A stretch of DNA of 64,000 bases from Butyrivibrio hungatei (GCF_900101605.1 NZ_FMUR01000006.1:62001-126000), one strand, 5' to 3'. Counted from the stretch's first letter, positions 17,151 to 26,968 are shown. The notes: generated by a model not told the origin, from the sequence alone. Translations and numbers: made by a program.

Positions 17151-17771
17151 TTACCGCTCCTTTGGTTTTGTGCCTGTAAATGCCTCCATCGTCGCATCCG
17201 TGGCACTGTTTATATCATCATGTTTAAATACGACCGCTATGGTCATGAAGAAAATCTTAAGATCGAAAAGAAAAGAAATATTCCTTGCGTAATATACATC
17301 TTTCTCAAATCTGTCTTCCCAGCTGAGAAGATTTCTTCCGTTTACCTGCGCCCACCCGGTAAGTCCCGGTCTTACATCATGCCTGTGCCTTTGTTCCTCG
17401 TTATAAAGAGGAAGATATTTTACAAGAAGAGGTCTTGGGCCGATAAAACTCATATCACCCTTTAAAATATTGATAAACTCAGGCAGTTCATCAAGACTGG
17501 TTGCTCTGAGCTTTTTGCCAAACTCGGGAAGTCTGTCTTCATCGGGAAGAAGATTTCCGTTTTCATCTTTCGCATCAGTCATTGTCCTGAATTTATAAAG
17601 GTTAAAAACCTTTCCGTCTTTTCCGGGTCTTGGCTGCTTAAAAATAACAGGGCTTCCTAGCTTAACTCTTACGAGTATCGCAAGTATAAGATACAACCAG
17701 CAAAAAGGTATAAGTACCAGCAAAGACAGTATTATATCTATCAATCTCTTAATACATTTTGAATATATCAT
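17151..17771 (-). CDS. Initiating sugar-1-phosphate transferase (PglC type)
   Basis: 206-residue monotopic phosphoglycosyltransferase. It has one N-terminal membrane segment (about 10-33), then the catalytic core with FNLYKFRTMTD, LRATSLDELPEFINILKGD (the Asp-Glu dyad) and MSFIGPRPLL, then RPGLTGWAQVNGRN. Length and sequence match PglC/WcaJ-core small enzymes that attach UDP-bacillosamine-type sugars to undecaprenyl phosphate at the cytoplasmic membrane face. It is followed after one base by the ATP-grasp gene. It differs from the large PGT at 57713-59134, so the window holds two initiating enzymes. Confidence 0.92.
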   Translation of the reverse strand: MIYSKCIKRLIDIILSLLVLIPFCWLYLILAILVRVKLGSPVIFKQPRPGKDGKVFNLYKFRTMTDAKDENGNLLPDEDRLPEFGKKLRATSLDELPEFINILKGDMSFIGPRPLLVKYLPLYNEEQRHRHDVRPGLTGWAQVNGRNLLSWEDRFEKDVYYARNISFLFDLKIFFMTIAVVFKHDDINSATDATMEAFTGTKPKER

Positions 17772-17804
17772 CAGCTACTCCGAAATATGTCGTATTCAAA
17801 ACAT

Positions 17805-19076
17805 TTAGTCAAAGCATCTTCTTATGATCTCGATGATCATATCCTGCTGCTCTTTTGTCATCTTGTTATCACTTGGAAGACATAAACCTCTGTTGAAGAT
17901 ATCGGCTCCAACATCCTTAAAGCCTTCCTCTTCAATATAAGCGTTACTGCGCGCTCTTCCGTTTCCGTACTTTGTGATAAAAGCATTTGACCTGTAAATA
18001 GGCTGCATGTGCATGGGTTTCCAGATCGGACGTCCCTCTGCGTTATTCTCGGCAATGGCGCTGAGGATTTCCGTGGGACATGTCTTTCCGGGTTCGGGAT
18101 TATAGAGAACTTCTTTTTCTCCGCGAACCTGTCTGCACATTACATCTTCATCTATGATCATGCATGAAAGCCAGAAGTTTGGCTCACTGTTCTTCTTATC
18201 ATAAGGGTTCATCCTTACGGGAAGCCCCTTGAGTCCTTCTTTGTAACGCATGAAGATTTCTTTTTTCTGAGCGATATGCTCTTCAAGATAAGGAATCTGT
18301 CCTCTTACGATTCCGGCAATAACATTACTCATTCTGTAGTTATAGCCAAGTTCCTCATGCTGGTACCAGGGAGCGTCCTCTCTTGCCTGAGTTGACCACT
18401 TACGCACCTTATGAGCATCTTCGGTACTGTTTGTAAGAAATGCTCCTCCCGCAGATCCCGTTATTATCTTGTTTCCGTTAAAAGAGAGAATGCTGTAATC
18501 GCCGAAAAGTCCCGTCTGCTTTCCCTTATATGTTGCACCGAAAGATTCAGCCGCATCCTCGACTATAAGTGCATTGTGCGCACGACAGATTCTCTGGATA
18601 CCGTCTATCTTTCCGGGAGTTCCGTAGAGATGTGCAACAACTACAAGTTTTACATCAGGATATGTCTCAAATGCTCTTTCAAGAGATTCGGGATCCATGT
18701 TCCATGTATCTTCTTCAGTATCGATAAATACTGCCTCACCGCCCTCGTAGGCAATGGGATTTACCGTAGCATCGAAAGTAAGATCCGAGCAGAATACTTT
18801 CTTTCCTTCAAGTGTTCCGTGACCGACCTTCGGCTGTCCGTAAAGCCTTTCACCCGCAAGTTTTATCGCAAGATGAAGCGCGGCAGTTCCTGATGAAAGT
18901 GCAACAGCCTCCTTACATCCGACTTTTTCACATATAAGTTTCTCTGCCTCATTTATATTTGCTCCGACGGTTGACATCCAGTTGGTGTCATATGCCTCCT
19001 GCACGTACTTGATCTCATCGCCGTGCATTGTCGGGGATGAAAGCCAGATTTTCTTTTCAAAGGGTCTAATTTCCAC
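17805..19076 (-). CDS. UDP-4-keto-sugar aminotransferase (PglE/DegT family)
   Basis: 423-residue fold-type I PLP enzyme of the DegT/DnrJ/EryC1 family. The lysine that binds PLP is in ILSFNGNKIITGSAGG (about residue 203), with ALSSGTAALHLAIKL and the VEDAAES motif upstream and ELGYNYRMSNV after it. These match PglE-type enzymes that aminate UDP-4-keto-6-deoxy-GlcNAc at C4. The frame includes an ATG at 19082 forming an ATGA overlap with the dehydratase stop. GGAGG lies only one base from that ATG but seven from the GTG at 19076, so the GTG start is preferred. The C-terminal third is longer than in PglE, with an insertion around residues 300-350. Confidence 0.88.
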   Translation of the reverse strand: MEIRPFEKKIWLSSPTMHGDEIKYVQEAYDTNWMSTVGANINEAEKLICEKVGCKEAVALSSGTAALHLAIKLAGERLYGQPKVGHGTLEGKKVFCSDLTFDATVNPIAYEGGEAVFIDTEEDTWNMDPESLERAFETYPDVKLVVVAHLYGTPGKIDGIQRICRAHNALIVEDAAESFGATYKGKQTGLFGDYSILSFNGNKIITGSAGGAFLTNSTEDAHKVRKWSTQAREDAPWYQHEELGYNYRMSNVIAGIVRGQIPYLEEHIAQKKEIFMRYKEGLKGLPVRMNPYDKKNSEPNFWLSCMIIDEDVMCRQVRGEKEVLYNPEPGKTCPTEILSAIAENNAEGRPIWKPMHMQPIYRSNAFITKYGNGRARSNAYIEEEGFKDVGADIFNRGLCLPSDNKMTKEQQDMIIEIIRRCFD

Positions 19077-19078
19077 GA

Positions 19079-21028
19079 TCATTCCTCCGTATTGATTTTT
19101 TCAGCAAGCTGCTTAAGCATTTCTTTGTGTTCTTCCGTACTGTCCGCTTCATTATTGGCGGGATGGTATGTTGTAACTATCTCTTTTACGAGAGTTCTAA
19201 TTTCGGGTGATTCTTCTTTTGCCGCAATATTCAGCCTCTCAAGTCCCGAGAAAAACTTCATCTCATCGAGCTGAATAGGTTTTCCGATGTGGATCATCTT
19301 ATTTGCCGTATCCTGAAGTCCTTCTTCATCCATGAGCATCTCTTCATAGAGCTTCTCACCGGGGCGAAGTCCCGTAAATTCAATTCTGATATCCTCTCCG
19401 ACTTTGTATCCGGAAAGTTTAATGAGGTTCTCCGCAAGATCCAGTATCTTGACGGGTTCTCCCATATCAAGTACGAATATCTCGCCGCCCTTCGCAAATG
19501 CTCCTGCCTGAAGCACAAGTGAGACCGCCTCGGAAATTGTCATAAAATATCTGATGATGTTAGGATCTGTAACCGTAACGGGACCGCCTGCCGCAATCTG
19601 TTTCTTAAAAAGCGGTATAACAGAGCCGTTTGAACCAAGTACATTACCAAATCTTACCGCAACGAACTCCGTATTATAGTGCTTATTCATTGTCTGAACG
19701 ATCATCTCACAGATTCTCTTACTTGCACCCATTACGTTCGTGGGATTTACAGCCTTATCGGTTGAGATCATAACGAACTTCTCAGTTCCGTTCATTGCTG
19801 CCGCCATAGCTGTCTTCCACGTTCCGAATACGTTGTTCTTGATAGCTTCATTCGGGCTGTCCTCCATAAGAGGCACATGCTTGTGCGCAGCCGCATGATA
19901 TACGATCTCAGGCTTATATTTCTCAAAGATCATATTGATCCTGAGCGTATTTCTTACTGACGCAATGAGAACAACAAGGTCAAGGTTCGGATACTTTGTC
20001 TTGAGTTCCTGCTGAATGTCGTAAGCATTGTTCTCGTAAATATCAACTATTATAAGTCTCTTCGGCTTATGTCCTGCAATCTGTCTGCAGAGCTCCGATC
20101 CGATAGAACCGCCTCCGCCCGTTACCATAACGGTCTTTCCGCTGACATATCCGGCGATGGAATCTATATCTACAGCAATGGGATCTCTTCCCAAAAGGTC
20201 TTCAACTTCCACATCACGAAGTCGCGATACGTTTACCTCACCGCTTAAAAGCTGGTACATTCCGGGAAGTGCACGCATCTTACAATGTGTATTCTTACAG
20301 ATATCAAGTATCTTCTTAAGTTCCTGTCTTGAAACGGAAGGAATGGCAACGATGATCTCATCGATATCATAGAGATCAGCGCACTCAACGATCCTGTCTC
20401 TTCCGCCGACAACACGTATACCCTGAATATATTTGCCCCACTTGTCCGAATCATCATCAATGATACATTTGATGGACATTGTGTTGTAATTGCTCTTGAT
20501 AATATCCTTAATGATAATATTGGCAGCTTCACCCGCACCTATGACCATTACCGCTTTGGCATTTTTGTTCTTCTCAGCATGGTGCTTGGCGCTTCGCAAA
20601 AATCTGTATGAAAATCTGCTTGCAAATATAAGCGCAATGAGCAGAACCAGATAAAGGAAATAATAGGTTTTCGGCTCAGCCTGATGTCCGGGAACTCTGA
20701 AAAACTGAAGTCCCACTGCCGTAATACCGCTTGAAACGGCACAGCCCATTACAAGGTTCTGTAGTTCTCTTTCTCCCGCGTATGCCCATAAGCTGTCATA
20801 AAGCTTAAAAACATAAAATACAATAAGGGTTACGACAATATTTATAGGCAAATAAGTGATGGTTGTCGTAAGGAAATGCTCTTCGACCTGATCGAGATCG
20901 AGATCGTATCTCATAAGTACAGGTATAAAGCTCACAAGGATTACACTTATCACATCGTAAATAATAAGTACCGCACGCCTATATAATTTCTGATAATTAA
21001 AAGGTTCTTTTTTCTTATCCATAGCCAT
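19079..21028 (-). CDS. UDP-GlcNAc 4,6-dehydratase, membrane type (PglF/WbpM)
   Basis: 649 residues. Four hydrophobic segments span about 20-140, followed by a CoA-binding-like Rossmann domain (MVIGAGEAAN, about 161-170) and a catalytic SDR domain (VMVTGGGGSIGSE, about 299-311) with STDKAVNPTNVMGASKR. This is the full PglF/WbpM/CapD architecture. It converts UDP-GlcNAc to the 4-keto-6-deoxy sugar that the adjacent PglE-type aminotransferase uses. It is translationally linked to that gene at 19079. A second in-frame ATG lies at 21022. Confidence 0.93.
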   Translation of the reverse strand: MAMDKKKEPFNYQKLYRRAVLIIYDVISVILVSFIPVLMRYDLDLDQVEEHFLTTTITYLPINIVVTLIVFYVFKLYDSLWAYAGERELQNLVMGCAVSSGITAVGLQFFRVPGHQAEPKTYYFLYLVLLIALIFASRFSYRFLRSAKHHAEKNKNAKAVMVIGAGEAANIIIKDIIKSNYNTMSIKCIIDDDSDKWGKYIQGIRVVGGRDRIVECADLYDIDEIIVAIPSVSRQELKKILDICKNTHCKMRALPGMYQLLSGEVNVSRLRDVEVEDLLGRDPIAVDIDSIAGYVSGKTVMVTGGGGSIGSELCRQIAGHKPKRLIIVDIYENNAYDIQQELKTKYPNLDLVVLIASVRNTLRINMIFEKYKPEIVYHAAAHKHVPLMEDSPNEAIKNNVFGTWKTAMAAAMNGTEKFVMISTDKAVNPTNVMGASKRICEMIVQTMNKHYNTEFVAVRFGNVLGSNGSVIPLFKKQIAAGGPVTVTDPNIIRYFMTISEAVSLVLQAGAFAKGGEIFVLDMGEPVKILDLAENLIKLSGYKVGEDIRIEFTGLRPGEKLYEEMLMDEEGLQDTANKMIHIGKPIQLDEMKFFSGLERLNIAAKEESPEIRTLVKEIVTTYHPANNEADSTEEHKEMLKQLAEKINTEE

Positions 21029-21045
21029 TCTCTGTTTTTAAGATA

Positions 21046-23718
21046 TCATTTGTTATTCTGCATCAAAGGAAAGATTGAAAGCATAAGTGCCGGTGTCATC
21101 GGATAACTGAATTCAAATACCGATTCACTTATTCCCGCAACCATAAATCCGATCGCAATTACAAAAGGAATAAGCGCCAGCGGCTGTTTATCTTTATTCT
21201 TCTTAAAATAGTTAAATCCAACAAAAATACTTCCAAATACAAATACCACAAACATTATTCCCGCAGGAACTCCACTGTCATACGCAACTTGAAGATAAGT
21301 GTTGTGCGCATGATATGCAGCCATTCCGTCAGGAAGTATTGGCTGATCTGTATGTCCCGTCAGATTCATCTCTTTTAAATAGGTTCTGTATATAGTAATC
21401 CTGTTATTGGAAATACTGTCAAGCTTATCAAGAAGAGTGCTTTCTCCTTCGGATTCACCTTCTTCGGCCTCAATCTCTTCCGCTTCATTCTCAACACCGT
21501 CTGCCGCAGTAAGAAGCATCATTGCCTCTGCATCTGTAAACTGCGTTGAAGCAAGCATATTGTCTGCATTTGGTGCAGTCATTCCAAATGATTCATTCTC
21601 TTCTACGGTTTCATCAATAGGATCGCCGTATTCATCCAAAAGTGGTTTTCCCGTCTCGAGATCGTAATTATATACATCATGAGGATAATCATACGTTCCC
21701 ATATCAAGTCCGAGGATCTTGCCGGCAAACAGATTGACAAATCTCTCAACACACATGTAATTGGTGCTTCCCCATGCAGCTCCGCCTCTGACAAAAGGAT
21801 CTGTATCATCGTTTGCCATCAGTACGGGATTTCCAACCATTGCAGGGATTATTCTCTGAAGCGTAAATACCGGTGAAAAGCAAACAACCACCGAAACGAT
21901 CATGGCGATCAGTATCTTTCCGAATCTCTTTTTATAACTCATAAGCACACAAAAAGCGCAAATGAAAAGTGAAATATAAGCCGTTCTTGAAACGGTGAAA
22001 ATTGCGTAAACAGAAATAACTCCAAACAGTATAAGCTCTTTCCATGCCGTTTTTATAAGTTCCTTTGCTCCCGAATCTTTAGGAAGAGCGACAATCTTTA
22101 CAGCCAAAAGAACTGCCGAGACCGCTCCCATAACCGTCAGATATTCGGCTGTTACCGTCTGTGTATGGAACAAGAAACCGTATCTTCCGCTCACATAGCC
22201 CGCAAAGCATCTGTACATGAGACAATAAACAAATGAAATACCAAAGTTAAGCATGAGACCGCCTGCCAGTATACTCAGCCAGTCTTTTCTTCCTTTCCAG
22301 ACAAGGCCTCTTAAATACAGACAGGAGAATGTAGCTGCAAGTGCAACGCCCCACCAGCTGCCGTTTCTCATAACTATGAGTACAACAAAGAAAACGTATA
22401 CAAAAACACCGAAGCGTGATACGCTTGCGCGTTCTTCATTAACACGGATATTCTTATTGAGCTTCTCATTAATATATCCCGCAAGAAGCTTAATGAGATT
22501 TATAGCCACCAAACCACTCAGCATGAAGATTATCACGGCATATTTTATAGCTGTATTTTTTTCCGTGAAATCAGCCTCCGATTCAGGAAACAGATTGCGG
22601 TTATAGTAATAAACTCCGCCTATTCCCGAAACAACGAGCCAAACAATGTTAAGTACATTAAACGCCTCTTTTGCGGTAAACGTAAGAAGCATCATTACAA
22701 TGAATGAAATCGCCATTTTTCTTTCCGAAAGATGCCTGAATGTATCATAATCATCATTCATACAGGCACATGAGTACCAGATACCCATAGCCATTGAAAG
22801 CATCACAAGAAAGTATCTCACTCTGTCTCCGGAAGCTATTCCGTCAATAAATGAAATACCCAGTTCACTCTTTACCGCTTTATGATTAATGGCATAGAAG
22901 GTTATTCCCGCTGCCACAATAAGTCCTATTTCATAAAAGATAATGTCTGCAGCCCTTACGTCAAAGACTTTAAGAGGAAAGACCATTATCATAAGTGCCG
23001 GGTAAATAACCGCGGCAATCGGATTAGCAACGCATTTCACGCACTTCTCGACAGTTATTAAACCGTTTCTGCCGGGGCGCTTTGCAAAATACAGCCCGAT
23101 AAGTCCGTATAAAAAAGCTGTAATTGCTGCTATAACCGCAATAATTGCAAGCGAGATTTTCTTTGATATCGGGATTCTGTAGTTGTATCCCGCCGCAATG
23201 TGCATTCCTGGAATCTCCGTGATACCGCTGCCTTCACTGTAAGCGCTATGTTCATACAAACTTCCGACATATTCGGGATTCTCGGGTACCGTCTCCAAGT
23301 TTATATCAAACTTTGATCTGCATCCCCTTACATATAGGATATATTCTTCCCCGACTTCGACATTATATTCAAGTGTCGCTCTCACATAGCCCGGAAGTTC
23401 CTTGTCTCCGGTATCGACAAGAGTCTTTATAAGTTCCCTTCCGCCAATGTCACACACGGTGACATCAATATATCTTCCCTTCTCCATTTTGGAGATGTAT
23501 ATATCCACAGAACTTAATCTGTCATATCTTGCAACAAATTTCTGCGAATAAAAATTCTCAAAATTTACGAGCTTGTCTTCTTCTATCCTGTCACCGCCTG
23601 CGGAAGTATCCATAACCTCCGTCCATAGGCGGGCCGGCCATATACTCAAAACGGTTACCAGGGCAACAAGAAGCAACACCGCTCTATACGCTGTTTTTCT
23701 ATCTATTATTTTTCTCAT
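21046..23718 (-). CDS. O-antigen ligase/polymerase-like membrane protein with extra extracellular domain
   Basis: 890 residues. One N-terminal membrane segment (about 12-30) leads into an extracytoplasmic domain of about 150 residues rich in beta strands, then many membrane segments from about residue 188. Near the C-terminus AYHAHNTYLQVAYDSGVP matches the Wzy_C/WaaL periplasmic loop with its conserved His. Such proteins polymerise lipid-linked repeats or ligate the finished glycan to a protein, lipid or wall acceptor on the outer face. The extra domain between the first two membrane segments looks like a carbohydrate-binding-type beta sandwich and is unusual. It follows a candidate promoter and begins the PglF-E-C module. 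Confidence 0.82.
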   Translation of the reverse strand: MRKIIDRKTAYRAVLLLVALVTVLSIWPARLWTEVMDTSAGGDRIEEDKLVNFENFYSQKFVARYDRLSSVDIYISKMEKGRYIDVTVCDIGGRELIKTLVDTGDKELPGYVRATLEYNVEVGEEYILYVRGCRSKFDINLETVPENPEYVGSLYEHSAYSEGSGITEIPGMHIAAGYNYRIPISKKISLAIIAVIAAITAFLYGLIGLYFAKRPGRNGLITVEKCVKCVANPIAAVIYPALMIMVFPLKVFDVRAADIIFYEIGLIVAAGITFYAINHKAVKSELGISFIDGIASGDRVRYFLVMLSMAMGIWYSCACMNDDYDTFRHLSERKMAISFIVMMLLTFTAKEAFNVLNIVWLVVSGIGGVYYYNRNLFPESEADFTEKNTAIKYAVIIFMLSGLVAINLIKLLAGYINEKLNKNIRVNEERASVSRFGVFVYVFFVVLIVMRNGSWWGVALAATFSCLYLRGLVWKGRKDWLSILAGGLMLNFGISFVYCLMYRCFAGYVSGRYGFLFHTQTVTAEYLTVMGAVSAVLLAVKIVALPKDSGAKELIKTAWKELILFGVISVYAIFTVSRTAYISLFICAFCVLMSYKKRFGKILIAMIVSVVVCFSPVFTLQRIIPAMVGNPVLMANDDTDPFVRGGAAWGSTNYMCVERFVNLFAGKILGLDMGTYDYPHDVYNYDLETGKPLLDEYGDPIDETVEENESFGMTAPNADNMLASTQFTDAEAMMLLTAADGVENEAEEIEAEEGESEGESTLLDKLDSISNNRITIYRTYLKEMNLTGHTDQPILPDGMAAYHAHNTYLQVAYDSGVPAGIMFVVFVFGSIFVGFNYFKKNKDKQPLALIPFVIAIGFMVAGISESVFEFSYPMTPALMLSIFPLMQNNK

Positions 23719-23756
23719 ACAAGTGTGCTTTTCCCTCTTTTGTTAGGCACTAAACC

Positions 23757-23792
23757 AAGATAAATATTATCATACCTGTCCACCTTAATCAA
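23757..23792 (-). promoter_or_regulatory. Candidate promoter before the ligase/Pgl-like module
   Basis: On the minus strand TTGATT (23787-23792) and TAATAT (23764-23769) are spaced by 17 bases; a TATGATAAT extended -10 alternative overlaps. The -35 box runs over the stop codon of the preceding gene. The 70-base gap here is one of the few breaks in the long gene train, which supports an internal promoter. Confidence 0.5.
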
Positions 23793-25429
23793 ACAGGCTC
23801 GCGTACTGATAAAAGTGGCAACGCATACCACAATATGACCACATATCTGACGAGGTATGTGGGGCCCAAAAGAACCGTCAGCCATGTCAGTATTAATGGC
23901 AGAAACGGCAGAACCCTTCCAAACTCTCCTTTTGACAAGCGGTACAACATAACGAAAAGGTAGATAAACATATAAAATCCGGGCGAAAAAAGAAGCGCCA
24001 ACACCGGTGCATCCTTGTGGAATGTCCCGATGGATATATATCTGTAAAGCTTGTCAATCACAGGAATATAGCTGTTTCGCTCTCCCGGCTGTTCCACTTC
24101 ATATCCAAAGTAAGAACTGTCGGTATATGTAAAGGTAAATACCGATGTTCCTTTATATACATTGATAAGCGCCGGCGGATACCAGTATCCGTACGAAGTA
24201 AGAAACCATGAATTCATGTACGTAGCCGGATGTCCCGCCCCGAGCCTTATCCAGAGTTTCCAAAAATCTCCGCTATTTTTTTCATATAATTCGTTGTTGA
24301 ATCCATACTTCACAAGATCTGACACGCGTGGCGTATAATTCGCAAGATTATCCTCAGGAATGTATGTCTTAAGCGTAGCAATATCTTCGGGTGACATAGA
24401 TTCTTTTTCATAGGTATATACCCTTGCCATCTGCATTATAGGTACCGTAAGCATTTCCTGATGATCTGTTCCTTTTGTTGAAAAAATTGCCCCAAGCGCC
24501 GCATTTATCACAAGATATGCAACTACAGGCACGGCAAGAACAAGCGCTAAGCGCTTCGTAAGTTCTTTTCTGAAATATATAAATGCAAAAGGTAAAAATA
24601 CAAGATATGCATAAAAGCCGTTGTGCCTAAAGAGCGGCATAAGAACCGCCGAGGCAATAAAGCTTATGACAGAAAATCTGCTCTTTAAAAAAGCTTCTCT
24701 GTCCTCAACAAGTTTTATAAGCGATAATGTCACGTACAGCAGAAATGCGGTAAAAAGTCCGTCTTTACTTGAGCATAGATTGTACATCACGATGACGGGA
24801 AAAACTCCGTAGTACAAATTCCATGCTATAAGCGAACGTTTTCCGATACCTTTTTTTCTCATGTAATCCATGACATATGCAAGGATAAGTGTGATCACAA
24901 GCATCTGGAAAAAAGTATATATAAATATTCCACCGTTCCAACTGCCCGTGAGTTTATGGAAGACTGCTATCGTGCCACCAAGAAGAAGCACATGCAAAAG
25001 AGGATGATGCGTTGAAAATGTTCTGGTAAGAACTTCATTCAGTTCATCCTGCGCATCATATACAAAAAAACCGGGAAACTCGGCAAGGATAACTATAGTA
25101 TTAAGAACTACCATGATCGCCCAACTCTTAATCATGAAATTCTTTTCCTCTTTAGGCTCTGTTCTGCCACCTAAAGTCACAAAGCCGAAAAGTTTTTTGC
25201 CCTGCCTTGCTCCGTCATAATTTCTCCAGACATAGCGGACATCTATGGTAAGAATTACGGCAAAACATAAGATAAGCGCATAAGTTCCCGCATCTTTAAA
25301 ATTTACGTTGTCATACTTTTCAAGCTGATATCCGAATACCAGAAAAATACCCGATAAAATGCCAAATAAGCCTGACATAAGCCAGGCTATTACGTTTTGT
25401 TTTTTATTATTTATTTTTTCAGGCCCCAT
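23789..25429 (-). CDS. Multispanning membrane protein, DUF6020-like GT-C candidate
   Basis: About 546 residues, mostly hydrophobic segments. It has an early extracytoplasmic loop carrying FFVYDAQDELNEVL and STHHPLLHVLLLGG, an Asp/Glu-then-HP arrangement as in DUF6020 and other GT-C-like proteins. No defined reaction is known to me. In this locus it may transfer a sugar from undecaprenyl-phosphate-sugar on the outer face, using the GtrB-like product encoded just upstream. The frame begins at 25447, but the ATG at 25429 has AAAGAG at a suitable distance and leaves one base after the upstream stop. Confidence 0.65.
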   Translation of the reverse strand: MGPEKINNKKQNVIAWLMSGLFGILSGIFLVFGYQLEKYDNVNFKDAGTYALILCFAVILTIDVRYVWRNYDGARQGKKLFGFVTLGGRTEPKEEKNFMIKSWAIMVVLNTIVILAEFPGFFVYDAQDELNEVLTRTFSTHHPLLHVLLLGGTIAVFHKLTGSWNGGIFIYTFFQMLVITLILAYVMDYMRKKGIGKRSLIAWNLYYGVFPVIVMYNLCSSKDGLFTAFLLYVTLSLIKLVEDREAFLKSRFSVISFIASAVLMPLFRHNGFYAYLVFLPFAFIYFRKELTKRLALVLAVPVVAYLVINAALGAIFSTKGTDHQEMLTVPIMQMARVYTYEKESMSPEDIATLKTYIPEDNLANYTPRVSDLVKYGFNNELYEKNSGDFWKLWIRLGAGHPATYMNSWFLTSYGYWYPPALINVYKGTSVFTFTYTDSSYFGYEVEQPGERNSYIPVIDKLYRYISIGTFHKDAPVLALLFSPGFYMFIYLFVMLYRLSKGEFGRVLPFLPLILTWLTVLLGPTYLVRYVVILWYALPLLSVREPV

Positions 25430-25430
25430 A

Positions 25431-26381
25431 TTACTCTTTATCATCACGTGTTGTCTCTCGAATTACATACTGAGGATTCTTGTTCTGCGCAATGTATGTT
25501 CTTCCAACATACTCTCCCACCATTCCAAGCATGAAAAGTATCATTCCGCCGATAAATACCAATGCGGACATAAGAGCATAATATCCTTTATAATTTGATG
25601 CATACGGATAAACAAATTTCAAAATGATCGTATAAATACCGAACAAAAATCCGGCTACAGACAAAAGAAATCCGACCATAGTCGCTAGTCTGAGCGGTTT
25701 GATACTAAACGCGGTAAATCCGTTTATCCATAGCATAAAGAGCTTTGCAAGATTATATCCGCTCTGTCCGACTTCTCTTTTTCTGTGATTGACATCAACA
25801 TTTACTACATTGCTTGTTGTCCTCAAGACAAGTCCAATAACATAAGGAAAAGAGCTGTCGTACTTGATCATCTCGTTAACGACAAATCTCCTTACACCGA
25901 AATAACTGGAAACAAAGAGTTCTTTTGGCTTTCCAAGCATAACTTCCGCCATCCACTCATTCATTGCCGTTCCGAAATTTCTGAAACTGTTGTGCTGCTT
26001 GTGCGCATATCTTGCATATACGGCATCCGCACCGTCTCTAAGCGCATTAAGAAGCTTGAACACTTCGCCTGCGGGAGTCTGACCGTCATCGTCAAGACAT
26101 ACCACATAATCGCCCTTCGATGCATTAAGTCCCGCCATAAGAGCAGCATGCTGTCCGAAATTCTTGGCAAAATTGATTCCTGTCACAATCTCGGAATGTT
26201 TAGCCGCAATCTCATTGATAACTCCCCATGTATTGTCGGGAGATCCGTCATTTACAAGCACGATCTCATAAGTATACTCACCTGAATCCTTCATTGTATC
26301 TATAATTTCATCAACGACCACACCCAGCGTATTTTCGGATCTGTAGCATGGAATTATGAAACTTACCGATTTTTTCTGCAT
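25431..26381 (-). CDS. GtrB/ArnC-type polyprenyl-phosphate glycosyltransferase (GT2)
   Basis: About 316 residues with an N-terminal GT2 domain (SFIIPCYRSENTL, EIVLVNDGSPDNTW, VVCLDDDGQTP) and two C-terminal membrane segments ending near GMVGEYVGRTYI, which is the DPM1/GtrB/ArnC plan. It would make undecaprenyl-phosphate-sugar on the inner membrane face for later extracytoplasmic transfer. GtrA, the partner flippase, is at 29943-30413. The frame is open to 26417; the ATG at 26381 has AAAGG upstream and starts at the conserved strand, so it is preferred. Confidence 0.87.
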   Translation of the reverse strand: MQKKSVSFIIPCYRSENTLGVVVDEIIDTMKDSGEYTYEIVLVNDGSPDNTWGVINEIAAKHSEIVTGINFAKNFGQHAALMAGLNASKGDYVVCLDDDGQTPAGEVFKLLNALRDGADAVYARYAHKQHNSFRNFGTAMNEWMAEVMLGKPKELFVSSYFGVRRFVVNEMIKYDSSFPYVIGLVLRTTSNVVNVDVNHRKREVGQSGYNLAKLFMLWINGFTAFSIKPLRLATMVGFLLSVAGFLFGIYTIILKFVYPYASNYKGYYALMSALVFIGGMILFMLGMVGEYVGRTYIAQNKNPQYVIRETTRDDKE

Positions 26382-26429
26382 TCTATCTAAACCTTTCGAC
26401 TTATGATCTGCATCCATGGCAGAGCTATT

Positions 26430-26966
26430 TTATAACATTTTTTCCATAAGTATCATATCACTTTTTTGCCCATCACTGCACTCAACCTGTGCAAGGTCTT
26501 TAGTCTTCACAAATCCTGCATTTGAGTAGCTCTTTATCGCAACTTCGTTGTGAGCAAATGCTTTCAGGAAAACTTTTTTAAGACCTATATTCACTTTAGC
26601 ATAAGTAAGTGCCAGAATCGCAGTCTCATTGCCATAGCCTTTACTGATCGCATCATCCTCACCGATGAATATACCATATTCCGCAAACTTTTTTTCCTTG
26701 TCGATATCTCTGAAATACACGCTTCCCACAGGTCTGTGCTCATTGCCATTCTCACAAATAATAAACTGCTCAACGAAACCGGGAATAATCCTCGTTTTAT
26801 ACCAGTTCTCATGCAGTTCTTTTGTAAAAGGTTCCTTGAAAACAAAGTTTTCCCTGACTCTTTTATTGTTTCTCCATTTTACAATAAGCTCAGTATCTTC
26901 CGGGGTAATCTTTCTGAGAGATACCTTCTCTCCACAAATTACATAGTCGTGTATTTCTTTTCCCAT
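26430..26966 (-). CDS. GNAT acetyltransferase, possible amino-sugar N-acetyltransferase (PseH-like)
   Basis: 178-residue GNAT protein. LRKITPEDTELIVKWRNNKRV resembles the N-terminal strand-helix of PseH and RimJ-type enzymes, GYGNETAILALTYA is the acetyl-CoA loop region, and NEVAIKSYSNAGF is the C-terminal GNAT motif. In a locus with PseG, PseI and PseF homologues the natural inference is N-acetylation of a 4-amino-4,6-dideoxy sugar, either as PseH for pseudaminic acid or acting on the product of the WecE-like aminotransferase at 28772-29908. Substrate cannot be decided from sequence. Confidence 0.75.
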   Translation of the reverse strand: MGKEIHDYVICGEKVSLRKITPEDTELIVKWRNNKRVRENFVFKEPFTKELHENWYKTRIIPGFVEQFIICENGNEHRPVGSVYFRDIDKEKKFAEYGIFIGEDDAISKGYGNETAILALTYAKVNIGLKKVFLKAFAHNEVAIKSYSNAGFVKTKDLAQVECSDGQKSDMILMEKML

Positions 26967-26968
26967 AA

